The notes beneath the pieces are model-generated. The model saw only the letters and a program-made list of their open reading frames with translations. It was not told the origin of the DNA and did no database searches. The translations under genes were made by a program, and so were the position numbers. From Noviherbaspirillum saxi (GTDB taxonomy: Bacteria; Pseudomonadota; Gammaproteobacteria; Burkholderiales; Burkholderiaceae_D): 64,000 nt of DNA. The stretch is taken from positions 434,001 through 498,000 of the forward strand of contig NZ_QYUO01000003.1 in NCBI RefSeq assembly GCF_003591035.1, read 5' to 3'. Position 1 is the first letter of the stretch; every line of letters begins with the position of its first letter. Of this stretch, positions 1-11,252 are shown in pieces.

Positions 1-176
1 TCGGATTGTCGGAACGTGGTCAGCTCGCTTTCCTGCTGACTTCCCCTGCCGATGCCATCCACGATGGAATTCCCCAGTGCATTGCCGAACGCATTCGGCC
101 CGACGTGAAGTCGTAGCCGCATGCCCCGCGCACGCAGAGTCGGCGCGGGTTTCGGCGGAGTGGCGTAGGCAAACAT
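1..176 (-). CDS. Partial resident homologue of the element's 459-aa protein, with an element-supplied start
   Basis: Read on the minus strand, an ATG at 176-174 inside copy 1 of the element opens a frame that crosses the left att core and continues without a stop to the window edge, giving 58 residues. The first 29 residues (MFAYATPPKPAPT...) come from the element. After the FGNALGNSI motif the sequence is resident DNA and encodes SIVDGIGRGSQQES followed by ELTTFRQS. The element's own gene has SIAYGDWGGSQQES then ALTSFRQA at the same place, so the resident DNA is a clear but diverged homologue. I infer that this is the displaced downstream half of the host gene that was the insertion target. 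No convincing ribosome binding site precedes the ATG, so expression is uncertain. Its function and its C-terminal part lie outside the window. Confidence 0.6.
   Translation of the reverse strand, partial: MFAYATPPKPAPTLRARGMRLRLHVGPNAFGNALGNSIVDGIGRGSQQESELTTFRQS
78..94. repeat. attL core (left end of array)
   Basis: This is the 17-bp core TGCATTGCCGAACGCAT. The left flank reads CCCAGTGCATT before the central GCCG, one base different from internal sites. On the minus strand it encodes part of FGNALGNS. DNA left of it is resident, DNA right of it is element. Confidence 0.8.
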
Positions 177-1215
177 CCGGGCATTTTAACTTTTTGGCCC
201 CGATGTGCAGTTTTCGGCCGCGCAGCGGCCGGCAGGTGGTCACGGATTGTGACCGCCTCGATGCCGGTGTTTGAGGTCACAGTCTGTGACCTCAAACCGA
301 CCAACGGCGGCTAAGGGAAGATCGCGCCGTCGCCGGCCGCCGCTCCGTCAAGGCCGCGCAGCGCCCGCAGGGCTTGGCCTTGACGGCGATGGATAAAGAC
401 ACGCTGGCAAGTGCGGTGCAAGGCGGGTTGATGCCTTGCACCGCTTGCCGAACGCGGGGTTGCGTTGTTGTTGATGTGCGGCGCAGCCGCCTGACATGGG
501 GAGCCCCTGCGGGGCGGACGGGAAGGCAGGCCCGTCCCACGGGGAACGAGCAACGCAGTGCGAGCCCGTGGGACGGGCCTGCCTGGGTGGGCGGGGGCTG
601 GTGGTCGTTGTGATTGCGCGATAGCGCCTGACTGAAACAGATGTGCCGGCGGTACGCGGGCACACAAGCCATGCAGCTGAGCACGGCGTGGGCCTGGCCG
701 TGCGTTGTTGTTGCGTACCCTCTGACTGCCGGCGCAGCGCGGCCGCAAGCGAGGCACGAGCGCGCACCGTAACCCTGACCAATCCCTGCGCGCTCCAGCG
801 CACATGCCAGGGGGTGCAGCCGTGGAGGGGCGCCAGACATAACGCCCCGTTCTGCGAACCCGCAGGGCGCGAAGCGGTCGTTGCACCGAGCGCAACGAAG
901 TGGAGCGAATGCAGCAACTTTGCAGAATGCGGCGTTATGTTAACTGCCGCAGGCAGTTACCCCGGAACGGCTGTGCCTTTGACCTTGCGTTGCTCTTGTC
1001 TGGCTAACGGCGAAGCGCGGCGGCAAGCGACGCAGGAGCGCGCTTCGTTCCCCTGACTCTGGTTTCTCGTGCGGTTCCGGTGCCACCGGCCATCGCACAC
1101 CACCGGCGTCCAGCCTGGCGCGCGCCATGCCGTGCCCTGACTTTCCCCTTGCACGCCTGGCATGGCGCGTGACAGGCGGGTTAACGTCTTGCGACGTTCG
1201 CGCTTGCCTCTGATC
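95..1215. other. Gene-free structured segment, copy 1
   Basis: This is the counterpart of 26408-27446. Inverted repeats are at 270-296, 345-386, 413-444, 524-584, 838-939 and 941-959. The first 82 bp (95-176) also encode the start of the frame that runs into the left flank. Confidence 0.5.
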
Positions 1216-1395
1216 TCAACGCGGCGCAATCCCTCGTTCCGCCAGCGCCGCGCGCACCTTCTCGCCGGCGTCCTGCATGTCGTATGCCTCTTGCTCGCTG
1301 ACCGCCAGCTGCCGGTAATCGCTGTAGCCGGCGCGTTTCAGGAACTCGGCCAAGGCCCACGCCAATTCATCCGGCAGGTTCACTTCGATCAGCAT
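1216..1395 (-). CDS. 59-aa integrase-coupled protein, copy 1
   Basis: Intact and identical in translation to the copy 4 protein, with the same ATGCTGA overlap with the integrase stop. Confidence 0.6.
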   Translation of the reverse strand: MLIEVNLPDELAWALAEFLKRAGYSDYRQLAVSEQEAYDMQDAGEKVRAALAERGIAPR

Positions 1396-2504
1396 GCATC
1401 CTCCTCGTCGGCTTCCGCGTCCAGCGCAGCCAACAGCGCGTCTGCGGCGTTTTCCGCATCGGGTTGAGACGTGGAGCCGTCCACGGTCATTTGATCGCCT
1501 CTGACGCGCCGTAATGCACCCGGATGCGTGCTCGCATGCACCAGTTGCAATTGCCGGATCGCCACTTGCGCGTAAATCTGCGTGGTCGACAGCTCCGCAT
1601 GCCCCAGCATCGCCTGAATGAAGCGGATGTCGGCTCCGCCTTCGAGCATCAGGGTCGCCATCGTGTGCCGAAACAAATGGCAGCCGCCGTGCTTGCCCAG
1701 CTCCGCCCGCTTGACGTAGGACGCCACATGCGTGGATAGCCAGGTCGGCGACAACGCCATGCCTTCCTGCCCGAGAAACAAGGTGCTGTCCTGCTGGTTC
1801 CACGCCAGCAGCGGCCGGCTCTTGTCGAGATATTCCTGCACCCAGTGCAGCGCGCGCTCGCCCAGCGGAATCAAGCGGTCTTTTCGGCCTTTTCCCTCGC
1901 GGATCAGCACTACGCACTTGTCGGCATCGATGTCACCGATTTCCAGCTTGGCGATTTCCATTCTCCGCATACCGGTCGCATACAGCACTTCCATCATCGC
2001 GCGGTCACGCAAGCCGATCAGGCTCGCCGTGTCGGCGAGCGCCAACACGCGCTCGGTTTCATCGACGCTGAGCACATGGCGCGGCAGCCGCCGTATCGCC
2101 TTGGGCAGCTCGATTTCGGAGGCAGGATTGGCCGGAATCTGTCCGGTCTTGGTCAGCCACTTGAAGAAGCTTTTAAGCGGCGTGATCTTGCTGCGCCGGC
2201 TCGCCACCGACAGCGGCGCACCGTCCTTCTTGCGGTAGTGGTGCAGCCAGCGCTGATAGCGTTCGAGCACCGCTTGCGTCACATGTTCGGGATGCGTGAC
2301 GGCCCGCGCATCGGCCCACACGATGAAGTCGCGGAGGTAACGCTCCATGCTCCACAACCCCGATTCCGTGCTGCCGATCATGGTGCGGTAGTCGATGAAG
2401 CGGCGCATCGCCGCAGTCAGGCCGCGCGCGTCGCGCGGGTCGCCTACCGGGCTATTGAACTGCCGCTTGCCGCGCGTGCGGAACGGTTGAACGCCAGCAC
2501 GCAT
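1389..2504 (-). CDS. Tyrosine integrase, copy 1
   Basis: Intact 371-aa copy with the full Arg/His-x-x-Arg/His/Tyr catalytic set seen in copy 4 and the same GGAGG ribosome site before its ATG. Confidence 0.9.
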   Translation of the reverse strand: MRAGVQPFRTRGKRQFNSPVGDPRDARGLTAAMRRFIDYRTMIGSTESGLWSMERYLRDFIVWADARAVTHPEHVTQAVLERYQRWLHHYRKKDGAPLSVASRRSKITPLKSFFKWLTKTGQIPANPASEIELPKAIRRLPRHVLSVDETERVLALADTASLIGLRDRAMMEVLYATGMRRMEIAKLEIGDIDADKCVVLIREGKGRKDRLIPLGERALHWVQEYLDKSRPLLAWNQQDSTLFLGQEGMALSPTWLSTHVASYVKRAELGKHGGCHLFRHTMATLMLEGGADIRFIQAMLGHAELSTTQIYAQVAIRQLQLVHASTHPGALRRVRGDQMTVDGSTSQPDAENAADALLAALDAEADEEDAC

Positions 2505-2506
2505 GT

Positions 2507-5489
2507 TCAGCCTCCCGCTACGACAGGACCGGCACCGTTCGCATGGTGTAGTGCATTTGGCGCAAACACACCGCTTTGCACGGCATCATCGTCCGCAGAG
2601 CCGCATGGAGGCTCGCTTTGCGCGTTCGGCACCATACCCCGACCGGCCCCCGACACCAAGCCGACCAAGGGCCGACCGAACCCCGACCGATGCTCATTGC
2701 CCCCGACCGCTCGCCGTCGTAGCCGTGCATCTCGCCCAATGCCGCCACGTCGATCAAGCCGCACAGGTGCTTGCCTTCATCTTTGCCGTCATACAGCAGC
2801 TCGTAATCGAATGTCGTGCCGCGCCGATGCACGGCCAGGTATTCGAGATCGACCAGCCGGCCCAGATGCAGCTTCAGTTGCGTATCGCCCCATTGCAAGG
2901 CGTCGCGCACCTGCTTGCGGGTGAAGCGGAACTCACGCGGCGGCAGTTTCTGCGCCATCGCTTCCTGATCGACCCACGCATGGAGCTGCGTCAACAAGCG
3001 GCGCGTCTGCGGCGGCAGCTCGTCCAGCGTCCTGCCCAGCACGTCGTGCGCGATGCGGTTGGCCAACGCAATGTCGGCCTTGGTCGCCTCGATATAGGCC
3101 AGCGTGCGCCCGCGATGCGCGACCGTTTTAACCGGCCGCTGGTGCTGGTGGATCAGCGCAATGGCACGAATCAGCGTCAGATACTTCATGTGGTCGCGCC
3201 GGGTGCGCGTCTTGTCGTCGAGGAATGTCAATTTGTCGGCATACGGGTTCACCACCAGCACCGGCTTCAACAGCCGTTGCGCATTCTGGTGCAAGGCAAT
3301 GATCGCCTCTTTCTCGCTCGATGCCAGCAACCCTTCGAGGGTCTGCTTCATGCGCTGGCGTGCATGAATCGCCCGCGTCTGCTCGCGCGATTCGTTCACG
3401 CTCAAGACCAGGCAGCGGTTCATCAGCTCTTCGTCGATGTCGATCGCAGTCGTCGTCATCATCAGCATCACCGGCCCCTTGACCTTGTACTGTTTCGTCA
3501 CGAGATTGCCGGTCGTCTCGTCCTTGCCGGTCGAGGCCATCGTCAATTCGCCGTCGGACTGCAGCAGCTTCAACGCATACGCGCCTGCCGCACGCCTTCT
3601 TCTTCCGCAATCGCGAGGATCTTGTGCTGCATGTCGTCTCGCCCAGGTAGAACAGGGATTGCCCCGTCATCGCGCTGTACTGGACGCGCTCTTCGGGCGG
3701 CACCATCGCCAGCACCGCCTCCATCAGGCTGCTTTTGCCGGCTGCGCTCGAACTCTGAATCAGGATCGCCAGCGGCGTGTCGAGTTTGCGCGAGACGGCG
3801 GCCAGATACCCGGCCAGGCAATTGTTCGACTCGCCCACCATGCCGCAGCGCTCCATGTCGGCCACGATGCGCGCGATCAGGTCGGGCGCTTGCAACAATG
3901 CCAGGGCGGTTTTTTCATCCTCGGCCGACATCAGCGGCACCGTGCTTTTCGGCTTGGTGTTTTGACGGATCGCTTCGTCCTGCAGCGTTTCCAGCTTCAA
4001 CAGCACATGGCCCATATCTCTCTTGATCGTGTCGTCGGGCAACCCCAGCTCGATCGCCGCTTGCCGGATGTATGCAGCGCGGGCGCGCGCCGCGTACAGG
4101 TCGAGCGTGTCGACGTGGTAGCCGCCCGCCTCCTCCGGCGTGCGCCGCACTTGCAGGTTCACGCGCATCTGCTCGGGCGACAGGTTCTTTTTCCAGCCGC
4201 GCACCGCGCCATTGCCTATCCCCCTGCACGATCAGCAGTTCATCGCCGGCCGACTCGATCGGCGGCTCGGCGTCGGCATCGTCCGCCATAGCGGCTAAAG
4301 GAACGGCCAACGGTGCAGCGGGCGGCGGCATGGGGAAGTCTTGCGCAGCGGCGGGCACAGCCGGCACGGCGTCCGGTTGCCGCCCGCGCCCGATCCATTC
4401 GGCCTGCCGCAGCACCAGGCCCAGGCTATGGGCGGCCGGCGTCAATTTCAATGCATAACTGTTCGCGTCCATCCCTTTGGGGAACAGTACGCGCAAACAC
4501 TCGATGCCTTGCTCCATCAATTGCGCCGCCAGCTTCTCGGCGGCGCGGTTGCCGGCGTCGTCGCGGTCATACGCGATCAGCACGCGCTCGGTGCCGTATT
4601 TCCTGAACGCGGCCAGGTGGTCGTCGGTGAAGCCCTCCACGCCATAGGCAGCAGTGACATTCGTAAAACCGGCGCACCAGAACGTCATCGCATCGATCAA
4701 CGCTTCGCACAGGATGATTTCCTTGTTTTCCGCTAGCGCCTGCTCGTTCCACACGCCGCGATGCGGCCCCGGCAGGTACAGGTGCAACGGCGTTCCCTTG
4801 CGCAAATCGTCGCGGATTTTGCGGCCATACACCTCGGTGACGTTACCGGCGTCGTCCAGCACCGGCACCACCAGCGAGCCGTTGAAGTGTTCATGGCCGC
4901 TCTCGCGGTAGATGCCGATCTTTTGCAGGCGCGTGCGAATGTCAGCGCCGGACAGACGATTCTTTTCCGGCAGGCGCAGACCCAGCGTGCGGTTCGCATA
5001 ACCCAGCACGAAACGCTCGACCAGCTCCGGGTGGTCCAGCCCGCGTGCCTTCAGATAGGCCAGCGCTTCCGGCGACTGCTTTAGCGTCTCGTGGTAGTAG
5101 CTGACGGATTGGTTCAATAATGCCTGGTCATCGGCGTCGAACGTGACCGGCGACGGCAAGGCGCGTACCGTCGCACGCTTGACTGGCGCATCGCCCTGCG
5201 CGGCTAAAGAAGGATCGGCCTTCAGCAATTCGACCGCATGACGAAATGACACCCCCTTGAATTTCATCACCCAGTCGAGCGGCCCGCCGCCGATCTGGCA
5301 ACCGAAGCAGTGCCACAGGTTCTTGGCCGGCGTCACCACCAGCGACGGTTCGCTGTCGTCGTGGAACGGACAAGTGCCGATCCTGTCCTTGCCGGACTTC
5401 TTCAGCGCAATCCCGGCCGCCTCCACTAGGCACTCGACCGACACGTCGCTTTTTAGCTGCTCGATCTCCGCTGCTGGTATCCGTGCCAT
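2507..5489 (-). pseudogene. Primase-helicase, copy 1, frameshifted
   Basis: The same gene as 28738-31722, but broken by single-base changes near 2700 (five C instead of six), 3585, 3639 and 4206. The N-terminal CHC2 and TOPRIM part (down to ~4206) stays open. The indels look like consensus errors rather than decay. Confidence 0.7.
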
Positions 5490-5593
5490 AAATCGCCTTT
5501 CGCTCCGAAACCTGTCAAGATACTTAACGTATATTATTATGGTATCGTATACTATACTTTCGTCAACCCCCTCCGAAACAAGGAGCTAGCATC

Positions 5594-6019
5594 ATGGCCT
5601 GTCTTCATCACTGGTTATCCACCATGAGTTTCTCTGCAAGAGTGATCGGGCTGCGCAAGCAGAAGGGTTTGACCCAGCAAAGCCTGGCCGATGCCTCCGG
5701 CATCCACGTCCAGCAAATTAAGCGCTACGAGGCCGGTAGCGCCCAGCCTACGGCCGAAGCCTTGAAGAAGCTCGCGCTCGCACTGCATGTCACGGCCGAT
5801 TTCCTGCTGTTCGAGGAAGGCGAGCGCGAGCTCGACGACGATCTGAAGCTGCGCTTCGAGGCGATCGCGGCAATGCCGTCAGAAGAACAGGCGATCGCCA
5901 AGGCCGTGCTCGATGCGATGATCGTCAAGAATCAGGTCGCCGGCGCATTGGAGCGCGTGGGTAGGCCGGCACCGGCGGCTAAAGAGAAGAAAGCAACGGC
6001 GGGAAGGAACAAGGCATGA
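5594..6019 (+). CDS. XRE regulator, copy 1
   Basis: Intact 141-aa copy. It has the same AAGGAG ribosome site, the same divergent AT-rich promoter region upstream (5490-5593) and the same 4-bp overlap with ORF6N. Confidence 0.85.
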   Translation: MACLHHWLSTMSFSARVIGLRKQKGLTQQSLADASGIHVQQIKRYEAGSAQPTAEALKKLALALHVTADFLLFEEGERELDDDLKLRFEAIAAMPSEEQAIAKAVLDAMIVKNQVAGALERVGRPAPAAKEKKATAGRNKA

Positions 6020-6610
6020 GCAAACCTTCGACCCCACCCATCCACATTGAGCGCCGCATCCTCGTCATGCGCGGCCACCGGGTGATGATCGACGCCGATC
6101 TAGCGCGCTCTACGGCGTCACCACCAGCGCCCTGGTGCAGGCCGTCAAGCGCAATCTCGACCGATTCCCGGAAGATTTCATGTTCCAGCTCGATGCTGCC
6201 GAGTGGGATGTTTTGAGATCACAATCTGTGACCTCAAACACCGGCCGCGGCGGCCGGCGCTATGCGCCCTATGCCTTCACGGAACAAGGCGTGGCAATGC
6301 TGTCTTCCGTGCTCAACAGTGCGCAGGCGATTGCGGTCAATATCGAGATCATGCGCGCCTTCGTGCGCCTGCGCGAAGTGATCGTGTCGAACAAGGAACT
6401 GGCGCTGCGTCTGGATGAGCTGAGAACAAGGCCGAGCTGATGGAGTTAAAGCACGATACGTTTTCGCACAACACCCGCGTGCAATTGAAACAGGTGTTCG
6501 ACGCCATCCGCGAATTGATGACGCCGCCGGCACCATCGCCGAAACGACCGATCGGCTTCGTTGCCCCGGAGGAGAAACCAAACAAACCGAAGGCAATCAA
6601 GAAGCGCTGA
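6016..6610 (+). pseudogene. ORF6N protein, copy 1, frameshifted
   Basis: Single-base deletions near 6103 (in LAALYG) and near 6425 break the 198-aa frame found intact in copies 3, 4 and 5. Confidence 0.7.
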
Positions 6611-6736
6611 TGCCGCAGTCGGCATCACCGTTCTTTAGCAGCTAAAAAGAAGCCGCTCCATCACCCATGCAGCTAGTGGGGTTGGGAGCGGCTTTCTTAT
6701 TTCAAGGAAGAGAAGAAGAACGGTATATGACTTGGC

Positions 6737-7555
6737 CTACCGTTGCACTGACTTTGGATCGACGTCATTGCGCAGACGGAAGCTCATCGTCACTTCGTAA
6801 CGCATCGTCCGGCGCTGCTCTTCGGTCAAATTACTGCCGCCGAATTCGGCAACCTTGGATACCCCAATCTCGAAGATCGCATGCTTGCCAGCATAGACAC
6901 CGACGAATGCTTCAGTTGCGCCACTTTCCACTTAGTATTTCTCATTGCCGCCGGCAGCCTCTTGCGCAAACTTGGCATCCGCTTCTTCGAGCGTCCGAAG
7001 CATGTCCATGTCTTGTTGTGACTTGCGCCATTGCTTTCCACCGATCTTTTGCAATTCCGGCTCGCTGGCATTACGGTAGAAATCGCGCAGGTTCTGCACC
7101 TGCGGATTCTGCTGCTCCAGGCGGCGCATGATCTCGGTTGCCCGCTGCAAGGCCGGTTTCCAGTCGTTCAGCGGCTGGTCGCACAGCTTGATGCCGATGA
7201 AGGCCGCGCCCGGGAAGCGTGCATTGCCGTATATTCGTCGTGAATGCGCATCCCACGTCCAGCTTGATGTCGCCGTCGTCGTAATGCACGTCCAGCTTCG
7301 TCATCAGCGGTAGTCGCAATTCCTCTTGGTCGTTCAGCTTGAATTGCTTCAGATACGGATTGCGTGCCATCAGCCGCGTCGCGGTATCGCCCACCCCACA
7401 TGCAGCGGCTGCGCCGGTTGGGTGTCGTCGCCCAGAATCATCCCGTTCATGTCTTTCCTCAATTTTCCATGCTCGCCCTGCGGCTGGCAGGCCGCCAACC
7501 CGGATATAGCGACGAGCACCAATCCCATCCATAGCTTGTTCATCCGCACCCCCAT
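6737..7555 (-). pseudogene. Lipoprotein, copy 1, frameshifted
   Basis: Small deletions near 6920, 6936, 7228 and 7395 split the 274-aa frame. The signal peptide and lipobox at the start remain intact. Confidence 0.7.
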
Positions 7556-8932
7556 TTAGAACCCGAGCCGGCGGCGGACATCGAATGCCTCCGTTACACC
7601 ATACGTATTTTGCAGAACATTAAACTGTTCTTGGTAAATACGTTGCGATCCGCTCAGCCAATCGCCCGAACTGCCGCTACTGTAGGTCCGCATCAGGTTG
7701 CCGGCGAGCGAATAGACGAACGGCATGCGCGCTGCTTCACGTTGCCCACGTCGTTGCCGGTGAAACTGAGCGACTGGCCGTTGATCGTCACCGTCGACAT
7801 GCGCTCCGCATAGCTTTGAGCAATGCTGTCCGGCCCAATGCTCGCCATGCCCTGGATGGCTTGCCGCAGCGTCTTCGTCACCGGCTTGCCGAGCCAGTCG
7901 TTCGCGGTGTACTTGGTATCGTAATACTGCTGCAACACGACGCGCTGCTCGAAGTCGGCGGACGATTTCAGCGACTGGCCCAGCAACTGTTCACCGCGTC
8001 CAGTCTGCCCGTTCCGGAAGGCGTCCTTGGCCTGATCGCGCAACTCGAAGCTTTGAACAAGGGCATCGCTATATTCCCTGTTGTCACGATTCCAGCTTGC
8101 CCCAAAGCTCCGTGAATCGATATTCACCATCGACCGTATCGCATCGGTTCCGCCGGCCTGGTAGAACTGTTCGGCCGTGAACATACTCATGAAGATCGCG
8201 CGGTTGCCTTCCTGGAAGGCGGAACGAATGATACCCGCATCGGCCCGGCCCATGAACCGAACGTGTTGAGCTGCTGGTAAGTCTCGCCGACCTTCGACGT
8301 GGCATACGGCGCCAGGCCGAACCATCGCCGTCCGGTCTTCTCCGAACACCTTGTGATACGCCATGCCCGTGGTCAGGCTCGTCTCTTCCGGCGTCAGGTT
8401 CGTCGGCAGCCAGGTGCGGCTGTTGTCCATCGCGATACCGTAGAGCCGGCGCATTGCTTGCTCATCGGCGCGCACCGCTGGATCGCGCAGCGCGTACAAC
8501 TCCTGCGGCACCATCGTCAGCTTGGCGTTGCCCGAGCTTCGCGATACGCCGCCGGCTGCGGCAACCACGCCGTCGTTTTCAAACGGATCGCCGAAATCGT
8601 AGACCGGGCGCGTGCCGTCTGCCTTGATCTCCGGAGTGAACTCGGCTGCTCTCGACAGCAGCGGATTCATCGCCTTGCGCAGCCCATATCGCCGGCGAAT
8701 GTGCTGCCCAGCCCAATCTCCCGTTCGCAACAGCATCCGCATTCATCGCGCGATCTCAGCCTGCCGGAACGACGTTAGCGCGCTTTCCTGCTGGCTACCG
8801 CCCCAATCGCCGTAAGCGATGCTGTTACCCAATGCATTGCCGAACGCATTCGGCCCGACGTGAAGTCGTAGCCGCATGCCCCGCGCACGCAGAGTCGGCG
8901 CGGGTTTCGGCGGAGTGGCGTAGGCAAATCCG
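7556..8932 (-). pseudogene. 459-aa junction protein, copy 1/2 junction, frameshifted
   Basis: It carries a 2-bp insertion near 7726 and deletions near 8255, 8322, 8680 and 8740. A 2-bp deletion near 8927 removes the start ATG. The central part (7693-8742) still reads as segments of the intact protein. Confidence 0.7.
8833..8849. repeat. Internal att core, copy 1/copy 2 junction
   Basis: Same 17-bp core, with element sequence on both sides. The fuller site is an imperfect inverted repeat: arms CCCAATGCATT and AACGCATTCGG around GCCG, matching at 9 of 11 positions when one arm is reverse-complemented. This is the arm-spacer-arm layout expected of a tyrosine recombinase crossover site. Confidence 0.8.
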
Positions 8933-9968
8933 GGCATTTTAACTTTTTGGCCCCGATGTGCAGTTTTCGGCCGCGCAGCGGCCGGCAGGTGGTCACGGAT
9001 TGTGACCGCCTCGATGCCGGTGTTTGAGGTCACAGTCTGTGACCTCAAACCGACCAACGGCGGCTAAGGGAAGATCGCGCCGTCGCCGGCCGCCGCTCCG
9101 TCAAGGCCGCGCAGCGCCCGCAGGGCTTGGCCTTGACGGCGATGGATAAAGACACGCTGGCAAGTGCGGTGCAAGGCGGGTTGATGCCTTGCACCGCTTG
9201 CCGAACGCGGGGTTGCGTTTGTTGTTGATGTGCGGCGCAGCCGCCTGACATGGGGAGCCCCTGCGGGGCGGACGGGAAGGCAGGCCCGTCCCACGGGGAA
9301 CGAGCAACGCAGTGCGAGCCCGTGGGACGGGCCTGCCTGGGTGGGCGGGGGCTGGTGGTCGTTGTGATTGCGCGATAGCGCCTGACTGAAACAGATGTGC
9401 CGGCGGTACGCGGGCACACAAGCCATGCAGCTGAGCACGGCGTGGGCCTGGCCGTGCGTTGTTGTTGCGTACCCTCTGACTGCCGGCGCAGCGCGGCCGC
9501 AAGCGAGGCACGAGCGCGCACCGTAACCCTGACCAATCCCTGCGCGCTCCAGCGCACATGCCAGGGGGTGCAGCCGTGGAGGGGCGCCAGACATAACGCC
9601 CCGTTCTGCGAACCCGCAGGGCGCGAAGCGGTCGTTGCACCGAGCGCAACGAAGTGGAGCGAATGCAGCAACTTTGCAGAATGCGGCGTTATGTTAACTG
9701 CCGCAGGCAGTTACCCCGGAACGGCTGTGCCTTTGACCTTGCGTTGCTCTTGTCTGGCTAACGGCGAAGCGCGGCGGCAAGCGACGCAGGAGCGCGCTTC
9801 GTTCCCTGACTCTGGTTTCTCGTGCGGTTCCGGTGCCACCGGCCATCGCACACCACCGGCGTCCAGCCTGGCGCGCGCCATGCCGTGCCCTGACTTTCCC
9901 CTTGCACGCCTGGCATGGCGCGTGACAGGCGGGTTAACGTCTTGCGACGTTCGCGCTTGCCTCTGATC
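8850..9968. other. Gene-free structured segment, copy 2
   Basis: Same inverted-repeat set as copy 4, with the palindrome at 9023-9049. It carries a 1-base insertion in the GTTGTT run near 9219 and a C deletion near 9805. Confidence 0.5.
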
Positions 9969-10148
9969 TCAACGCGGCGCAATCCCTCGTTCCGCCAGCG
10001 CCGCGCGCACCTTCTCGCCGGCGTCCTGCATGTCGTATGCCTCTTGCTCGCTGACCGCCAGCTGCCGGTAATCGCTGTAGCCGGCGCGTTTCAGGAACTC
10101 GGCCAAGGCCCACGCCAATTCATCCGGCAGGTTCACTTCGATCAGCAT
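9969..10148 (-). CDS. 59-aa integrase-coupled protein, copy 2
   Basis: Intact 59-aa frame, identical in translation to copy 4, although the integrase just upstream is frameshifted. Confidence 0.6.
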   Translation of the reverse strand: MLIEVNLPDELAWALAEFLKRAGYSDYRQLAVSEQEAYDMQDAGEKVRAALAERGIAPR

Positions 10149-11250
10149 GCATCCTCCTCGTCGGCTTCCGCGTCCAGCGCAGCCAACAGCGCGTCTGCGG
10201 CGTTTTCCGCATCGGGTTGAGACGTGGAGCCGTCCACGGTCATTTGATCGCCTCTGACGCGCCGTAATGCACCCGGATGCGTGCTCGCATGCACCAGTTG
10301 CAATTGCCGGATCGCCACTTGCGCGTAAATCTGCGTGGTCGACAGCTCCGCATGCCCCAGCATCGCCTGAATGAAGCGGATGTCGGCTCCGCCTTCGAGC
10401 ATCAGGGTCGCCATCGTGTGCCGAAACAAATGGCAGCCGCCGTGCTTGCCCAGCTCCGCCCGCTTGACGTAGGACGCCACATGCGGGATAGCCAGGTCGG
10501 CGACAACGCCATGCCTTCCTGCCCGAGAACAAGGTGCTGTCCTGCTGGTTCCCGCCAGCAGCGGCCGGCTCTTGTCGAGATATTCCTGCACCCAGTGCAG
10601 CGCGCGCTCGCCCAGCGGAATCAAGCGGTCTTTTCGGCCTTTTCCCTCGGATCAGCACTACGCACTTGTCGGCATCGATGTCACCGATTTCCAGCTTGGC
10701 GATTTCCATTCTCCGCATACCGGTCGCATACAGCTTCCATCATCGCGCGGTCACGCAAGCCGATCAGGCTCGCCGTGTCGGCGAGCGCCAACACGCGCTC
10801 GGTTTCATCGACGCTGAGCACATGGCGCGGCAGCCGCCGTATCGCCTTGGGCAGCTCGATTTCGGAGGCAGGATTGGCCGGAATCTGTCCGGTCTTGGTC
10901 AGCCACTTGAAGAAGCTTTTAAGCGGCGTGATCTTGCTGCGCCGGCTCGCCACCGACAGCGGCGCACCGTCCTTCTTGCGGTAGTGGTGCAGCCAGCGCT
11001 GATAGCGTTCGAGCACCGCTTGCGTCACATGTTCGGGATGCGTGACGGCCCGCGCATCGGCCCACACGATGAAGTCGCGGAGGTAACGCTCCATGCTCCA
11101 CAACCCCGATTCCGTGCTGCCGATCATGGTGCGGTAGTCGATGAAGCGGCGCATCGCCGCAGTCAGGCCGCGCGCGTCGCGCGGGTCGCCTACCGGGCTA
11201 TTGAACTGCCGCTTGCCGCGCGTGCGGAACGGTTGAACGCCAGCACGCAT
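10142..11250 (-). pseudogene. Tyrosine integrase, copy 2, frameshifted
   Basis: At least five small deletions between ~10484 and ~10735 disrupt the catalytic domain. The N-terminal 170 residues and the C-terminal part with HLFRH and the Tyr remain readable in separate frames. Confidence 0.7.
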
Positions 11251-11252
11251 GT

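Larger units (their letters stand above)
95..8849. mobile_element. Element copy 1
   Basis: This 8755-bp copy has intact 59-aa, integrase and XRE genes. Primase, ORF6N, lipoprotein and 459-aa genes each carry one or more 1-2 nt indels relative to copy 4. Confidence 0.85.

Noticed and set aside
78..94. XerCD dif site
   Set aside because: The site has an arm-spacer-arm form, but the arms do not resemble dif and the centre is 4 bp. It also lies in codons of a gene shared with the host target.
2507..5489. Primase of copy 1 split into several separate genes
   Set aside because: The pieces align end to end with the single intact 994-aa gene in copy 4, and each break is a one-base indel.
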